A stretch of 25,580 bases of DNA, from IMG/VR virus record IMGVR_UViG_3300032893_000258, positions 1-25,580 of that record. One strand, written 5' to 3'. Source of the DNA: a virus. Position numbers and translations under genes: made by a program. This document shows, one piece after another, positions 1 to 5,735 of the stretch (the first letter of the stretch is position 1; each line of letters begins with the position of its first letter). The notes under the pieces are model-generated. The model worked only from the letters and a program-made list of their open reading frames with translations. It was not told where the DNA came from and searched no databases.

Positions 1-126
1 ATAGATGCGTTTAATGGTAACGTCCGCGCCGGTGACGTGGCGCAGCGTCATCATCAGGTCGATGGCGTGATTGACATCCGCGATGTAGTAGCGAACGCTC
101 TGACAGGTGATGAGATAGCACAACAT
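1..126 (-). CDS. Hypothetical protein, 3' part outside window
   Basis: Open frame of 42 codons on the minus strand that runs off the left edge with no stop. It starts MLCYLITCQSVRYYIADVNH and goes on with a helical segment. The ATG at 126 is chosen because a GGAGG at 136-132 sits 5 bases ahead of it; an in-frame ATG at 138 lies upstream of that site and is less likely. I do not recognise the family. It points away from the plus-strand gene at 250, so the AT-rich gap between them should carry divergent promoters. It probably belongs to the same class of small accessory phage genes as the minus-strand operon at 520-1279. Confidence 0.6.
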   Translation of the reverse strand, partial: MLCYLITCQSVRYYIADVNHAIDLMMTLRHVTGADVTIKRIY

Positions 127-249
127 AGTAGCCTCCATTTCTGCACGGCTGAATTGCCGTGATGGGGGTAGAATACATTAATAAAGTTACTAATTAGTTT
201 GCTTAATATTACCAATATATTAATTATCTAAATTATTTTGGAGAAAATT
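127..249. promoter_or_regulatory. AT-rich divergent intergenic region
   Basis: This gap separates a minus-strand start (126) from a plus-strand start (250). It turns very AT-rich from about 170, with repeated TAATTA and TAATAT words. A plus-strand pair TTGCTT (199-204) and AATTAT 17 bases later is a possible but weak sigma-70 promoter. The ribosome binding site GGAG of the next gene lies at 240-243. The promoter assignment is inference from layout and base composition only. Confidence 0.35.
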
Positions 250-504
250 ATGCAGTCCATCGAAGAAATATCATCCCGCCGCGCGGATTTATACCGCGAT
301 ATGCGCAGGATGGAGAAAGAGGATATGGGGGCTTCTCCTCAATGGAACTATGCCAATATCGAATGGAGACTCCTGGAACCTATCCAATGGCTCATGGAGC
401 GACACAAGGCGCAGGCGGAGCATATCGAGCACCTGACGGGGATAAATAAGCTGCTGGTGCGGCTAATGGACAAAAAAGAACCCCCGCCGGCTGGCGAGGG
501 CTGA
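250..504 (+). CDS. Hypothetical small charged protein
   Basis: 84 residues, starting MQSIEEISSRRADLYRDMRR. An in-frame TTG at 238 exists, but the ATG at 250 has GGAG at 240-243 at normal spacing and is preferred. The protein is highly charged and looks mostly helical, with Glu/Arg-rich stretches over residues 1-35 and a Pro-rich tail. There is no signal peptide or membrane segment. I recognise no domain. It is the only plus-strand gene in a block of minus-strand small genes and reads convergently towards the gene ending at 520, with 15 bases between the two stops. Role unknown; small early phage proteins of this kind are often host-interaction factors, but nothing here shows that. Confidence 0.6.
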   Translation: MQSIEEISSRRADLYRDMRRMEKEDMGASPQWNYANIEWRLLEPIQWLMERHKAQAEHIEHLTGINKLLVRLMDKKEPPPAGEG

Positions 505-519
505 GTCGCAACGGGAGAG

Positions 520-714
520 TTATAACACCTCCTCGGTCAACGCGGCGATGAGTCTAAAAGTGTATAGCCTCACTTGTGCCGCTGCGGCGTTAGCGTGCCT
601 CAGATTTTCATCATTATCGACGAGAGCGGAAGCTATATTATATTCTTGAAATTCCTTATACGCCTCATCGAGCGCAGCGACGGCGAGCTGGACGGATTCG
701 GGAAGGTATTGCAT
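520..714 (-). CDS. Hypothetical small protein, last of a minus-strand operon
   Basis: 64 residues, MQYLPESVQLAVAALDEAYK onward, acidic and probably all-helical; Ala and Leu spacing in the last 30 residues suits an amphipathic helix. The ATG at 714 comes one base after the stop of the upstream gene (716-718), and AAGGTGG near the end of that gene serves as its ribosome binding site, so translation is probably coupled. Family not recognised. It is the fourth and last gene in a tight series (1279 to 520). Confidence that it is a gene rests mainly on this operon spacing. Confidence 0.6.
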   Translation of the reverse strand: MQYLPESVQLAVAALDEAYKEFQEYNIASALVDNDENLRHANAAAAQVRLYTFRLIAALTEEVL

Positions 715-715
715 A

Positions 716-892
716 TCACGCCACCTTTTCTATGCGGTATCCCGCATCATACGCTTGACGCTCAGTCGTATTCTTTCCGAGCACGAAACAGAGCAGCAGG
801 TAGCACTCATGGCATTCGCCGGGTTCGGCAAGGCGCGGGTCATTATTGAGCTTGCGGTCGAGGATGTTTACTACGCGGTGTAGGTTTGACAT
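716..892 (-). CDS. Hypothetical 58-residue protein in minus-strand operon
   Basis: 58 residues starting MSNLHRVVNILDRKLNNDPR. It has Cys in a CHEC arrangement (residues about 28-31) with two more residues of Cys around position 36-41, which could bind a metal, although no full zinc-finger pattern is obvious. The ATG at 892 follows the upstream stop by two bases, with AAAGGA just before it inside the upstream gene. The stop is one base before the next start (714). Such spacing on both sides is strong evidence for a real gene despite the short length. Function unknown. Confidence 0.6.
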   Translation of the reverse strand: MSNLHRVVNILDRKLNNDPRLAEPGECHECYLLLCFVLGKNTTERQAYDAGYRIEKVA

Positions 893-894
893 AA

Positions 895-1056
895 CTAATC
901 CTTTCCAAGTTGCTGTTTGAGAGTATGCAGTATAAATCCTTTGCGGACGCGCTTATCGGCGATCCTGAGAGCTTCGTTTTGCGTATCCCCGTAGAAGGTC
1001 AGCCAATAATCCGGCTTTTCATGGTGACGGTGGATATAGTGAGCGATGAAGCGCAT
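895..1056 (-). CDS. Hypothetical 53-residue basic protein in minus-strand operon
   Basis: 53 residues, starting MRFIAHYIHRHHEKPDYWLT, rich in His, Lys and Arg, with a C-terminal basic helix. The ATG at 1056 lies one base after the stop of the upstream gene (1058-1060); its own stop TAG is two bases ahead of the next start (892). No family recognised. The high net positive charge would allow nucleic-acid binding, which is inference only. The gene is supported by operon packing rather than by similarity. Confidence 0.6.
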   Translation of the reverse strand: MRFIAHYIHRHHEKPDYWLTFYGDTQNEALRIADKRVRKGFILHTLKQQLGKD

Positions 1057-1057
1057 G

Positions 1058-1279
1058 TCATGCCGCCATCATGTCCGGGGTGACGATGGTGAACTCGCTC
1101 ATCTGGATCGCCCATGCTTTGTCATAGGTTCCGCCATGTCTGCGGTTATTGCGGAAATAGCAGCTTTCGCCATCGTTCCATTCGACGGTATAGACCTCGC
1201 CAGCGGTCAGGTACGAGCCGCAAGGGATTTTGCTGAAGATGACGTGAGCGCCTTGGGTTAGTTGTTTAATCTTGCTCAT
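1058..1279 (-). CDS. Hypothetical small protein, first of minus-strand operon
   Basis: 73 residues from MSKIKQLTQGAHVIFSKIPC. The ATG at 1279 is preferred over upstream in-frame ATGs (1306 region) because AGGAGAG sits about 7 bases before it. The middle part (GEVYTVEWNDGESCYFRNN) alternates hydrophobic and polar residues and resembles a small beta-barrel of SH3-like size, as in many short phage proteins; this is a shape guess, not a match. It heads the operon 1279-520. A TTGACA box and a regulator-type repeat lie 80-100 bases upstream. Confidence 0.7.
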   Translation of the reverse strand: MSKIKQLTQGAHVIFSKIPCGSYLTAGEVYTVEWNDGESCYFRNNRRHGGTYDKAWAIQMSEFTIVTPDMMAA

Positions 1280-1334
1280 AAAACTCTCTCCTGTTTTCAT
1301 CATCATCGAATCGCTTGAGTGCGTCTCGATGATT

Positions 1335-1365
1335 AGAGAATCTCATAGTATTCTCTGCTTGTCAA
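1335..1365 (-). promoter_or_regulatory. Candidate promoter of the minus-strand small-gene operon
   Basis: Read on the minus strand, a perfect TTGACA occupies 1365-1360. The -10 hexamer at 17 bases spacing would be GATTCT (1342-1337), a poor match. That position lies inside an inverted repeat AGAGAAT/ATTCTCT (1335-1341 and 1350-1356, 8-base centre), which could be another operator. The distance to the first start codon (1279) fits a leader of about 50 bases. The site directly adjoins the ACATGT repeat at 1365-1381, suggesting repression. Weak -10, so only moderate confidence. Confidence 0.4.
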
Positions 1366-1381
1366 CATGTTTTTTACATGT
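1365..1381. promoter_or_regulatory. Candidate ribbon-helix-helix operator, copy 2
   Basis: ACATGT (1365-1370), five T, ACATGT (1376-1381): two identical 6-bp palindromes spaced 11 bp, one helical turn. The same layout recurs at 1563-1579. It overlaps the edge of the TTGACA box of the minus-strand operon and lies three bases past the regulator gene's stop codon. Ribbon-helix-helix proteins commonly bind tandem short palindromes about one turn apart; the link to the neighbouring regulator is inference. Confidence 0.5.
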
Positions 1382-1383
1382 AG

Positions 1384-1557
1384 CTATAATTTTCTTCTAG
1401 CTATCTTATTTAGCTCTATTCTTAGCATGGCTTTCAAGGTACGACCTTCCTTTGCGGCCAATTTTGTCAGCATATTATGGATTTCCGCTTCAACCCATAC
1501 CTGAATAGGGTAAAGTTTCTCGCCTGTGATTTTATCTCTTGTCTGATCGTATGCCAT
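1384..1557 (-). CDS. Ribbon-helix-helix (Arc/MetJ-type) transcription regulator
   Basis: 57 residues, starting MAYDQTRDKITGEKLYPIQV. Residues about 17-23 (YPIQVWV) form the short beta strand that such dimeric regulators insert in the major groove; the remainder gives two helices (EAEIHNMLTKLAAKEGRTL, then KAMLRIELNKIARRKL), with the GRT turn between them. Size and layout fit Arc-like phage repressors and antitoxins. The gene is divergent from the GIY-YIG nuclease, with 37 bases between start codons, and is flanked on both sides by matching ACATGT repeats, so it probably represses itself, the nuclease and the operon at 1279-520. No clear ribosome binding site is visible upstream of 1557. Family call from pattern only. 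Confidence 0.65.
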   Translation of the reverse strand: MAYDQTRDKITGEKLYPIQVWVEAEIHNMLTKLAAKEGRTLKAMLRIELNKIARRKL

Positions 1558-1560
1558 ATG

Positions 1561-1581
1561 CTACATGTTATATAAATGTAG
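1561..1581. promoter_or_regulatory. Candidate ribbon-helix-helix operator, copy 1
   Basis: CTACAT (1561-1566) and ATGTAG (1576-1581) form an inverted repeat. Viewed as a tandem site it reads ACATGT (1563-1568), TATAT, AAATGT (1574-1579), with the same 11-bp period as the copy at 1365-1381. It fills most of the 37-bp gap between the regulator (start 1557, minus) and the nuclease (start 1595, plus), so a bound protein could block both transcripts. Binding is inferred. Confidence 0.55.
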
Positions 1582-1594
1582 AAAGGATGTCAAT

Positions 1595-1939
1595 ATGGAA
1601 AAGAAAGAATTTAAAGGAGTTGCTCTTTATCAAATTATTTGCCGGACAACAGGGCAACGCTATTTCGGCTCTACCATTAATTATAGACACCGGGTTTGCT
1701 GCCATCGGGCATTTTTTGACGGGAGATGCAATAAAAAAATGAGAGATATTATAGAAAAATATGGGGCTGACTCTTTTGTTTTTTCCATTATTGAGAAATG
1801 GGAAAACCAGACTAAAGATAGTTTAAAAGAAGCCGCAATCAAAGAAATGGGATTAATAAAACTCTATGCAAAAATTTTCCCTGAGAAATTATTAAATACC
1901 CGTATCCATCCCCTGCAAGTAAACCCTGCTTTACGGTAA
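1595..1939 (+). CDS. GIY-YIG family endonuclease (free-standing)
   Basis: 114 residues. The start at 1595 has GAAAGGA at 1581-1587; an in-frame ATG at 1565 lies inside the putative operator and is less likely. Residues about 8-13 (GVALYQ) match the GIY part and RYFGST the YIG part of the family; Arg residues follow in NYRHRV, the catalytic-type Glu fits in KEMGLI, and the closing LLN near residue 100 is also typical. These enzymes cut DNA, usually as homing nucleases, mobile-intron nucleases or repair factors. No C-terminal DNA-binding module is seen beyond the catalytic domain. AT-rich codon use differs from the late genes, consistent with recent arrival. It is probably controlled by the divergent ribbon-helix-helix protein. 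Confidence 0.75.
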   Translation: MEKKEFKGVALYQIICRTTGQRYFGSTINYRHRVCCHRAFFDGRCNKKMRDIIEKYGADSFVFSIIEKWENQTKDSLKEAAIKEMGLIKLYAKIFPEKLLNTRIHPLQVNPALR

Positions 1940-2117
1940 TCAACATAAATTCCTTATAAAAATCTCCGTTGCGCTTAGAAGGGGAGTGTGGTTTAGTGGG
2001 AGGGCAATAGCTTGAGGATTGCGTTGATGACTTTTCCTTTACACCCTTAAATTATGGCCGTGCAGATTGTGCGCGACCTCAAGCCGCGTGCATTCTGCCG
2101 GTCTCCAAGGGGATTTT
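1940..2117 (+). other. Non-coding stretch with no clear gene
   Basis: 178 bases between the nuclease stop and the start at 2118. I see no convincing open frame. A stretch at 1980-2030 (GGTTTAGTGGGAGGGC) superficially resembles a tRNA D arm, but no T arm or acceptor pairing follows. The segment may hold the promoter or a structured leader for the next gene, whose ribosome binding site AAGGGGA is at 2107-2113. Confidence 0.3.
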
Positions 2118-2318
2118 ATGACTGACTTAAATTACAAGGTATCTAAAAAGATAGACGACAAATGGCTAAGTTTCGGAAATGTCAAGAGGAATTCATACGG
2201 CAATATGCAACTTGGCATCCATGTAACGGCGCTGTTTAAGAAGATAGTAGCCGAGACAGAGGAAGGGAAATGGCTGAATCTGAGCTTGTTCGAGGATAAG
2301 CCTAAAGAACCTAAGTAA
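2118..2318 (+). CDS. Hypothetical small protein upstream of the primase-helicase
   Basis: 66 residues, starting MTDLNYKVSKKIDDKWLSFG. The ATG at 2118 has AAGGGGA at ideal spacing, so the longer frame from 2067 is rejected. The sequence suggests a small beta-rich fold: YKVSKKIDDKWLSFGNVKRN followed by LGIHVTALFKKIV and WLNLSLF. It recalls single-domain phage proteins that carry one beta-sheet of substrate-like strands, but I cannot name a family. It precedes the primase-helicase and is separated from it by two hairpins. A role in early replication is only a guess from position. Confidence 0.65.
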   Translation: MTDLNYKVSKKIDDKWLSFGNVKRNSYGNMQLGIHVTALFKKIVAETEEGKWLNLSLFEDKPKEPK

Positions 2319-2340
2319 TGGTGGCGTTATGCGCTACCAT
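2318..2340 (+). terminator. Hairpin after the 2118-2318 gene
   Basis: ATGGTGGCG (2318-2326) pairs with CGCTACCAT (2332-2340) over 9 bp with one G-U pair and a 5-base loop. It starts at the last base of the stop codon. No T run follows, so it is not a classical intrinsic terminator; it may be an attenuator or mRNA 3' end stabiliser. Confidence 0.35.
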
Positions 2341-2372
2341 CTTAAATGCATTCTCATACGCTTGCATTCTTA

Positions 2373-2394
2373 CGGCCTATTGCCCGATAGGCCG
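2373..2394 (+). terminator. GC-rich hairpin ahead of the primase-helicase
   Basis: Perfect 8-bp stem CGGCCTAT (2373-2380) with ATAGGCCG (2387-2394), loop TGCCCG. No U tract follows. It lies 39 bases before the ATG at 2433, so it could be a weak terminator, an operator or a leader structure of the replication gene. Confidence 0.35.
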
Positions 2395-2432
2395 GTAACG
2401 TGGTTATTTACCCTCTTTAGATTACATGATGT

Positions 2433-4664
2433 ATGACCATAGATTTCCCCGCTCTGGCTGAAAAGCTATTGGCCGATGCGCCTTCCTTGTTGCGCCAATG
2501 GTTTCCGGCGGGGAAATTGGTTGGTCGTGAATTCAAGATAGGTGACTTGCAAGGCAACGCTGGGGAATCGGCCAGCATCAATATAGACACAGGCGCATGG
2601 GGAGATTTCGCCACTGGAGAAACGGGAGGCGACCTTATCAGCTTATACGCCGCTATTCATGGGATAAAGCAATCGGAAGCGGCAAAGCGCCTTGGCAACG
2701 GCCACGATGTCACCGCAGAAGATGTTTTTATAACCGGCGAAAAATGCCATCCCATCCCGCGCCATAAATACGGCAAGCCAGTTGCGGTATATGAATATGT
2801 TGATAAACAAAGTAATACAATAGGATATGTATGCCGGTTTGAGCCATTAAATGAATCGAAGCAATTTTCGCCCCTTACTTGCTGGCGTGATGCAAAAGGC
2901 ATTTTGAAATGGAAGTGGAAAAAATGGCCTGGGCCTAATCCGCTTTACCATGCTGATCGCCTTGCCGCTAACCCGCAAAATAAAGTCCTGATCGTCGAAG
3001 GCGAAAAAACCGCCGATGCAGCGCAACTTCTATTACCTGATTGGATAGTCACAACATGGCCAGGTGGTGCTGGCGCAGTAAAGCACGCTGACTGGAGCCT
3101 TTTAAAAACCCGTTATTGCGCTGCGTGGCCGGATAATGATAGACCGGGAAAAGACGCTGCCCACGCCCTAAAGAAAATCATTCCGACGCTTCACATTGTC
3201 CAGTTACCCGACGAATTGCCGGAAGGCTTTGACCTTGCCGATGCTGAACCAGGCTTTGACGTGCGGGCGCATATCAATGCACCGATGCAGCCGAAGCAAA
3301 TATCCATGAATGAAGCCTTGATTGCCGCCAATGACCGCGATTCTAATCCTGATTCCGTCGATGCTAAGCTGGTACGCGGCGCCAGTGCTAACACACAAGT
3401 TGTTATCAATGGAAAAGTGCATAAAGGCGTTGAGCGGAAATCTGTGCAAAATGTGATGGTTCTGACAGAGACTGATAAAGAAATTAATGAATGCCTGATT
3501 TATAATATTTTTGCCGATGATATTTTTTTCGTAAAGTGCCCACCTTGGGAAGATAATAAAACCTTCCTGCCTCACCCTTTGCGTGATGACGAGATATTAA
3601 ATTACCGCGCATGGGTGGAAACGCGGGGCTTAAGTGTAGGGAAAAACGATGCCGCTGACATCCTGGTTGCTATTGCGCGGCGTAATAGCGTAAATCCGCC
3701 TCATGATTATTTTGAAACGCTGGTATGGGATGGCAAGCGGCGACTCGATACATGGCTTTCTTATTATCTTGGCGCTGAAAGCCAAAATCCTGATTATCTG
3801 CGGCTCGTTGGCAGCAAGTGGCTTATCGCCGGAGTCAAGCGTGTCTATGAAGCAGGCTGTAAATTCGATTGCGTTCTTATCCTTGAAGGCGATCAATATA
3901 TCGGGAAAAGCACCGCATTGGAAAAACTCGCCACCGTTAAAGGAAGCCGATATTTTACCGATGAAAGCATTGATTTTAAAAACAAAGACTCACTTATAAA
4001 ATTACAAGGAAAATTAATATTTGAGATGGCGGAACTCGCCAGCTTCCGCAAAGCCGAAACAGACGAAATAAAAGGATTTGTCCGTCGAAGTGTTGATGAA
4101 TATCGTCCTCCTTATGCGCGAAAATCATCCACGCGCCCACGAATGTTCATTATCGCCGGAAGCGTCAACCCAACTGCCGGATATTTGACCGACCCAACCG
4201 GCAACACCAGATATTGGCCTGTTAAGTGCGGAAAGGTTATCGACCTCCTGGCTCTTGAACGCGACAAAGAGCAATTATGGGCAGAAGCAGTTCATAGGTA
4301 TAAAACAGGCGAACGCATTTGGTTGGAAGCCGAAGAACATAAACTCGCCTGTATCGAACAAAAACAGCGCATGATCGAGGATATTATGAGTGATAAAATA
4401 TTATCTATAGCTGCCGCGCTCGTTAAAGAGTCCTGGGTTACTCATGATTTTTTCCTCGCTGACCTTGTTAAGAAAATGGATATCCCAATTATCCATCAGG
4501 ATGGAAAATTAAGACTCAGAATTACCGATTGCCTTGTTTCTAATGGATATATTGAGTATAGACCCCGTATTGATGGCGTGCAAAAAAGAAAATGGAAGCA
4601 AAATATCGAAACGGATAATCAGCCAGAAATAGAAAATATACTCAATAATGTAATAGATTTCTGA
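2433..4664 (+). CDS. Toprim/VapE-type primase-helicase
   Basis: 743 residues. The N-terminal part (about 25-90) has the WGDFATGETGGDLISLYA pattern of phage primases that lack a zinc ribbon. A Toprim domain follows at about 184-270: VLIVEGEKTADAA carries the catalytic Glu and WPDNDRPGKDAA the Asp pair. The C-terminal half (about 425-620) is a virulence-associated E type ATPase: FETLVWDGKRRLDTWL, then Walker A in EGDQYIGKST (about 485-494), a Walker B-like KLIFEMAEL, and PTGNTRYWPV as likely sensor/arginine finger. Such fusions prime and unwind phage or satellite DNA. The ribosome binding site before 2433 is weak. The gene is followed directly by the GAGAC repeat array, which could be where it loads. 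Codon use is mixed and AT-leaning, unlike the terminase. Confidence 0.85.
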   Translation: MTIDFPALAEKLLADAPSLLRQWFPAGKLVGREFKIGDLQGNAGESASINIDTGAWGDFATGETGGDLISLYAAIHGIKQSEAAKRLGNGHDVTAEDVFITGEKCHPIPRHKYGKPVAVYEYVDKQSNTIGYVCRFEPLNESKQFSPLTCWRDAKGILKWKWKKWPGPNPLYHADRLAANPQNKVLIVEGEKTADAAQLLLPDWIVTTWPGGAGAVKHADWSLLKTRYCAAWPDNDRPGKDAAHALKKIIPTLHIVQLPDELPEGFDLADAEPGFDVRAHINAPMQPKQISMNEALIAANDRDSNPDSVDAKLVRGASANTQVVINGKVHKGVERKSVQNVMVLTETDKEINECLIYNIFADDIFFVKCPPWEDNKTFLPHPLRDDEILNYRAWVETRGLSVGKNDAADILVAIARRNSVNPPHDYFETLVWDGKRRLDTWLSYYLGAESQNPDYLRLVGSKWLIAGVKRVYEAGCKFDCVLILEGDQYIGKSTALEKLATVKGSRYFTDESIDFKNKDSLIKLQGKLIFEMAELASFRKAETDEIKGFVRRSVDEYRPPYARKSSTRPRMFIIAGSVNPTAGYLTDPTGNTRYWPVKCGKVIDLLALERDKEQLWAEAVHRYKTGERIWLEAEEHKLACIEQKQRMIEDIMSDKILSIAAALVKESWVTHDFFLADLVKKMDIPIIHQDGKLRLRITDCLVSNGYIEYRPRIDGVQKRKWKQNIETDNQPEIENILNNVIDF

Positions 4665-4770
4665 TTATTTTATTCTTTTTTGGTTTTTTATAACAATATA
4701 TATAAAAATCATTTGTTTATAGAAAAATAGTAGCATCATCATGCCCAAAATTTGCTCTTTTTCTGAGACG

Positions 4771-4803
4771 TGAGACAAGATAGAGCCATTATTTCTTGTC
4801 TCA
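4771..4803. repeat. Perfect 10-bp inverted repeat in the GAGAC array
   Basis: TGAGACAAGA (4771-4780) is the exact reverse complement of TCTTGTCTCA (4794-4803), with 13 bases between. It joins one direct and one reversed GAGAC copy, so it can be read as a dimer binding site or a hairpin. No T run follows. Confidence 0.55.
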
Positions 4804-4934
4804 GCTATGTTATTGAATAATATAAATAAAAAAATAGTTAATCAATGGGTTATCTTGCTGAGACGTGAGACAGGGGATTTTCCCAAAACTTTGTCATAAC
4901 CCTGCTTACATATATATAACTTATGTCTCTATGT

Positions 4935-5009
4935 CTCAATCTTATAACATATTGACTCTATATATAATAATATATATATAACAATATGTTATGCCGAGAC
5001 AAGATTGAG
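4935..5009. repeat. Long inverted repeat around a TA-rich centre
   Basis: The left arm 4935-4954 (CTCAATCTTATAACATATTG) is matched by CAATATGTTAT (4982-4992) and AAGATTGAG (5001-5009), i.e. 20 paired bases with an 8-base insertion (GCCGAGAC, one more core copy) in the right arm. The 27-base centre is almost pure TA. A TA-rich bubble framed by inverted repeats fits a DNA unwinding element of an origin; a transcription end signal is possible. Confidence 0.5.
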
Positions 5010-5080
5010 CCAAGAATGAGTTGAGCAGAAAATCCTTTGTCTCAGTTTGACAGAATCATTACGAATCAGTATGATAGATT

Positions 5081-5389
5081 ATGACTATGAAAGAAAGAAT
5101 ATCAAGCGTTCCAGCGAATATTGGCATTCCTGCGCCAACCGATAATGATTTAGACGAACAAACCCTGGCCAGCCTTGCGGGGAAAACGGCTGACGAGCTG
5201 ACCGATGACGACATCCGGCGGCTGAGCAGGAAACGCTTGATTAACATGCTGATAAGCTGTAAGGATGAGCGTGTGGTGCTGCCTGTCATCAACGCGCTGC
5301 TGGACAAGATAGCGCCGGAAGCGCCGAAGCCAGCGGATGAGATAACGAAGATTGAGGTGGTGATTATTGACCCGAAAGCAGACAGTTAA
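5081..5389 (+). CDS. Candidate small terminase subunit
   Basis: 102 residues (96-102 depending on ATG 5081 or 5087), acidic N-terminal half, then a helical region with LSRKRLINMLISCKDERVVL and PVINALLDKIAPEAP. In phages of this type the gene directly ahead of the large terminase usually encodes the small subunit that recognises pac/cos DNA, and the DERV-x-INALLDKIAP stretch resembles the helical part of such proteins. However, no helix-turn-helix is evident and the protein is short for the family. The large terminase starts about 350 bases later, an unusually long gap. No strong ribosome binding site is seen. Assignment is by position and weak resemblance. Confidence 0.45.
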   Translation: MTMKERISSVPANIGIPAPTDNDLDEQTLASLAGKTADELTDDDIRRLSRKRLINMLISCKDERVVLPVINALLDKIAPEAPKPADEITKIEVVIIDPKADS

Positions 5390-5397
5390 GGAAGATT

Positions 5398-5422
5398 TTG
5401 GGGGTATATTTGGGGGTATATT
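5398..5422. repeat. Tandem 12-bp G-tract repeat
   Basis: TTGGGGGTATAT is present twice head to tail (5398-5409 and 5410-5421), each with a run of five G. It is located just after the small terminase candidate stop. Possible protein binding site; function unknown. Confidence 0.5.
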
Positions 5423-5543
5423 ATTATTTATCGACAGCGAGAATCATTATATTACATGACGTTATTGTGTGAATGTGAGTCCTAATATAACAACCATATT
5501 CAGTCGAGCGCATTAGAGACCCATACAGCGCAGTGAGCATCAA

Positions 5544-5726
5544 ATGGCTATAACCCTACCAGAGCACAGGTACAACCGCTGTACGCCCTCCCTAATGCGT
5601 TTAAAAGGCATTCCGGGATGGGCGCCGGGTGGGGCGGGGGGATACCATCAAATCGACTTTGGGGTGCCGGCCTTGGTTCTGGTACCGATACCATCCTCTA
5701 TGCACCTGAATTTTCAGAAAGGATGA
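5544..5726 (+). CDS. Doubtful 60-residue ORF in the terminase leader
   Basis: Open frame starting MAITLPEHRYNRCTPSLMRL. It ends over the ribosome binding site of the large terminase, which would allow coupling. Against it: weak ribosome binding site, Gly/Pro-rich composition that follows from the local G-rich DNA, and no recognisable family. Listed because it is the only plus-strand frame in this gap; it may be chance. Confidence 0.2.
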   Translation: MAITLPEHRYNRCTPSLMRLKGIPGWAPGGAGGYHQIDFGVPALVLVPIPSSMHLNFQKG

Positions 5727-5735
5727 TTTAAGATT

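Larger units (their letters stand above)
4763..5043. repeat. GAGAC/GTCTC repeat array, candidate replication origin
   Basis: Nine copies of the 5-mer lie in 281 bases: GAGAC at 4765, 4772, 4860, 4867 and 4996; GTCTC at 4798, 4925, 4933 and 5039. They are arranged partly as doublets: CTGAGACGTGAGACA occurs at 4763-4777 and 4858-4872, and a reverse doublet at 4925-4937. A longer unit GAGACAAGAT(A/T)GAGCC occurs at 4772-4787 and 4996-5011. The array stands in AT-rich DNA with no open frame, directly after the primase-helicase and before the packaging genes. Iterons beside a melting region are typical of phage and plasmid origins; an operator cluster is the alternative. Confidence 0.55.
5390..5735 (+). 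promoter_or_regulatory. Long leader/intergenic region before the large terminase
   Basis: About 345 bases without a convincing gene. It begins with a tandem 12-bp repeat TTGGGGGTATAT (5398 and 5410), continues AT-rich to about 5540, then turns sharply G-rich (5610-5650 has several runs of G). The AGAAAGGATG at 5717-5724 is the likely ribosome binding site for the GTG at 5736. The region may contain a late promoter and possibly the packaging site; neither can be shown here. Confidence 0.35.

Noticed and set aside
574-849. 91-codon plus-strand frame opposite the minus-strand operon
   Set aside because: No ribosome binding site and it overlaps two minus-strand genes with good signals; it is a shadow frame.
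1384-1939. Regulator plus nuclease as a toxin-antitoxin pair
   Set aside because: Divergent orientation and the GIY-YIG fold point to a regulated nuclease; nothing in the sequence shows direct protein neutralisation. Kept only as a possibility in the finding.
1980-2060. tRNA-like stretch (GGTTTAGTGGGAGGGC resembling a D arm)
   Set aside because: No anticodon stem, T arm or acceptor pairing can be built around it.
1595-2117. Group I intron hosting the GIY-YIG gene
   Set aside because: No split host gene flanks it and no conserved intron core pairing could be recognised.
3204-3575. Long minus-strand frame inside the primase-helicase
   Set aside because: Antisense to a recognised gene, with no start signals or family similarity.
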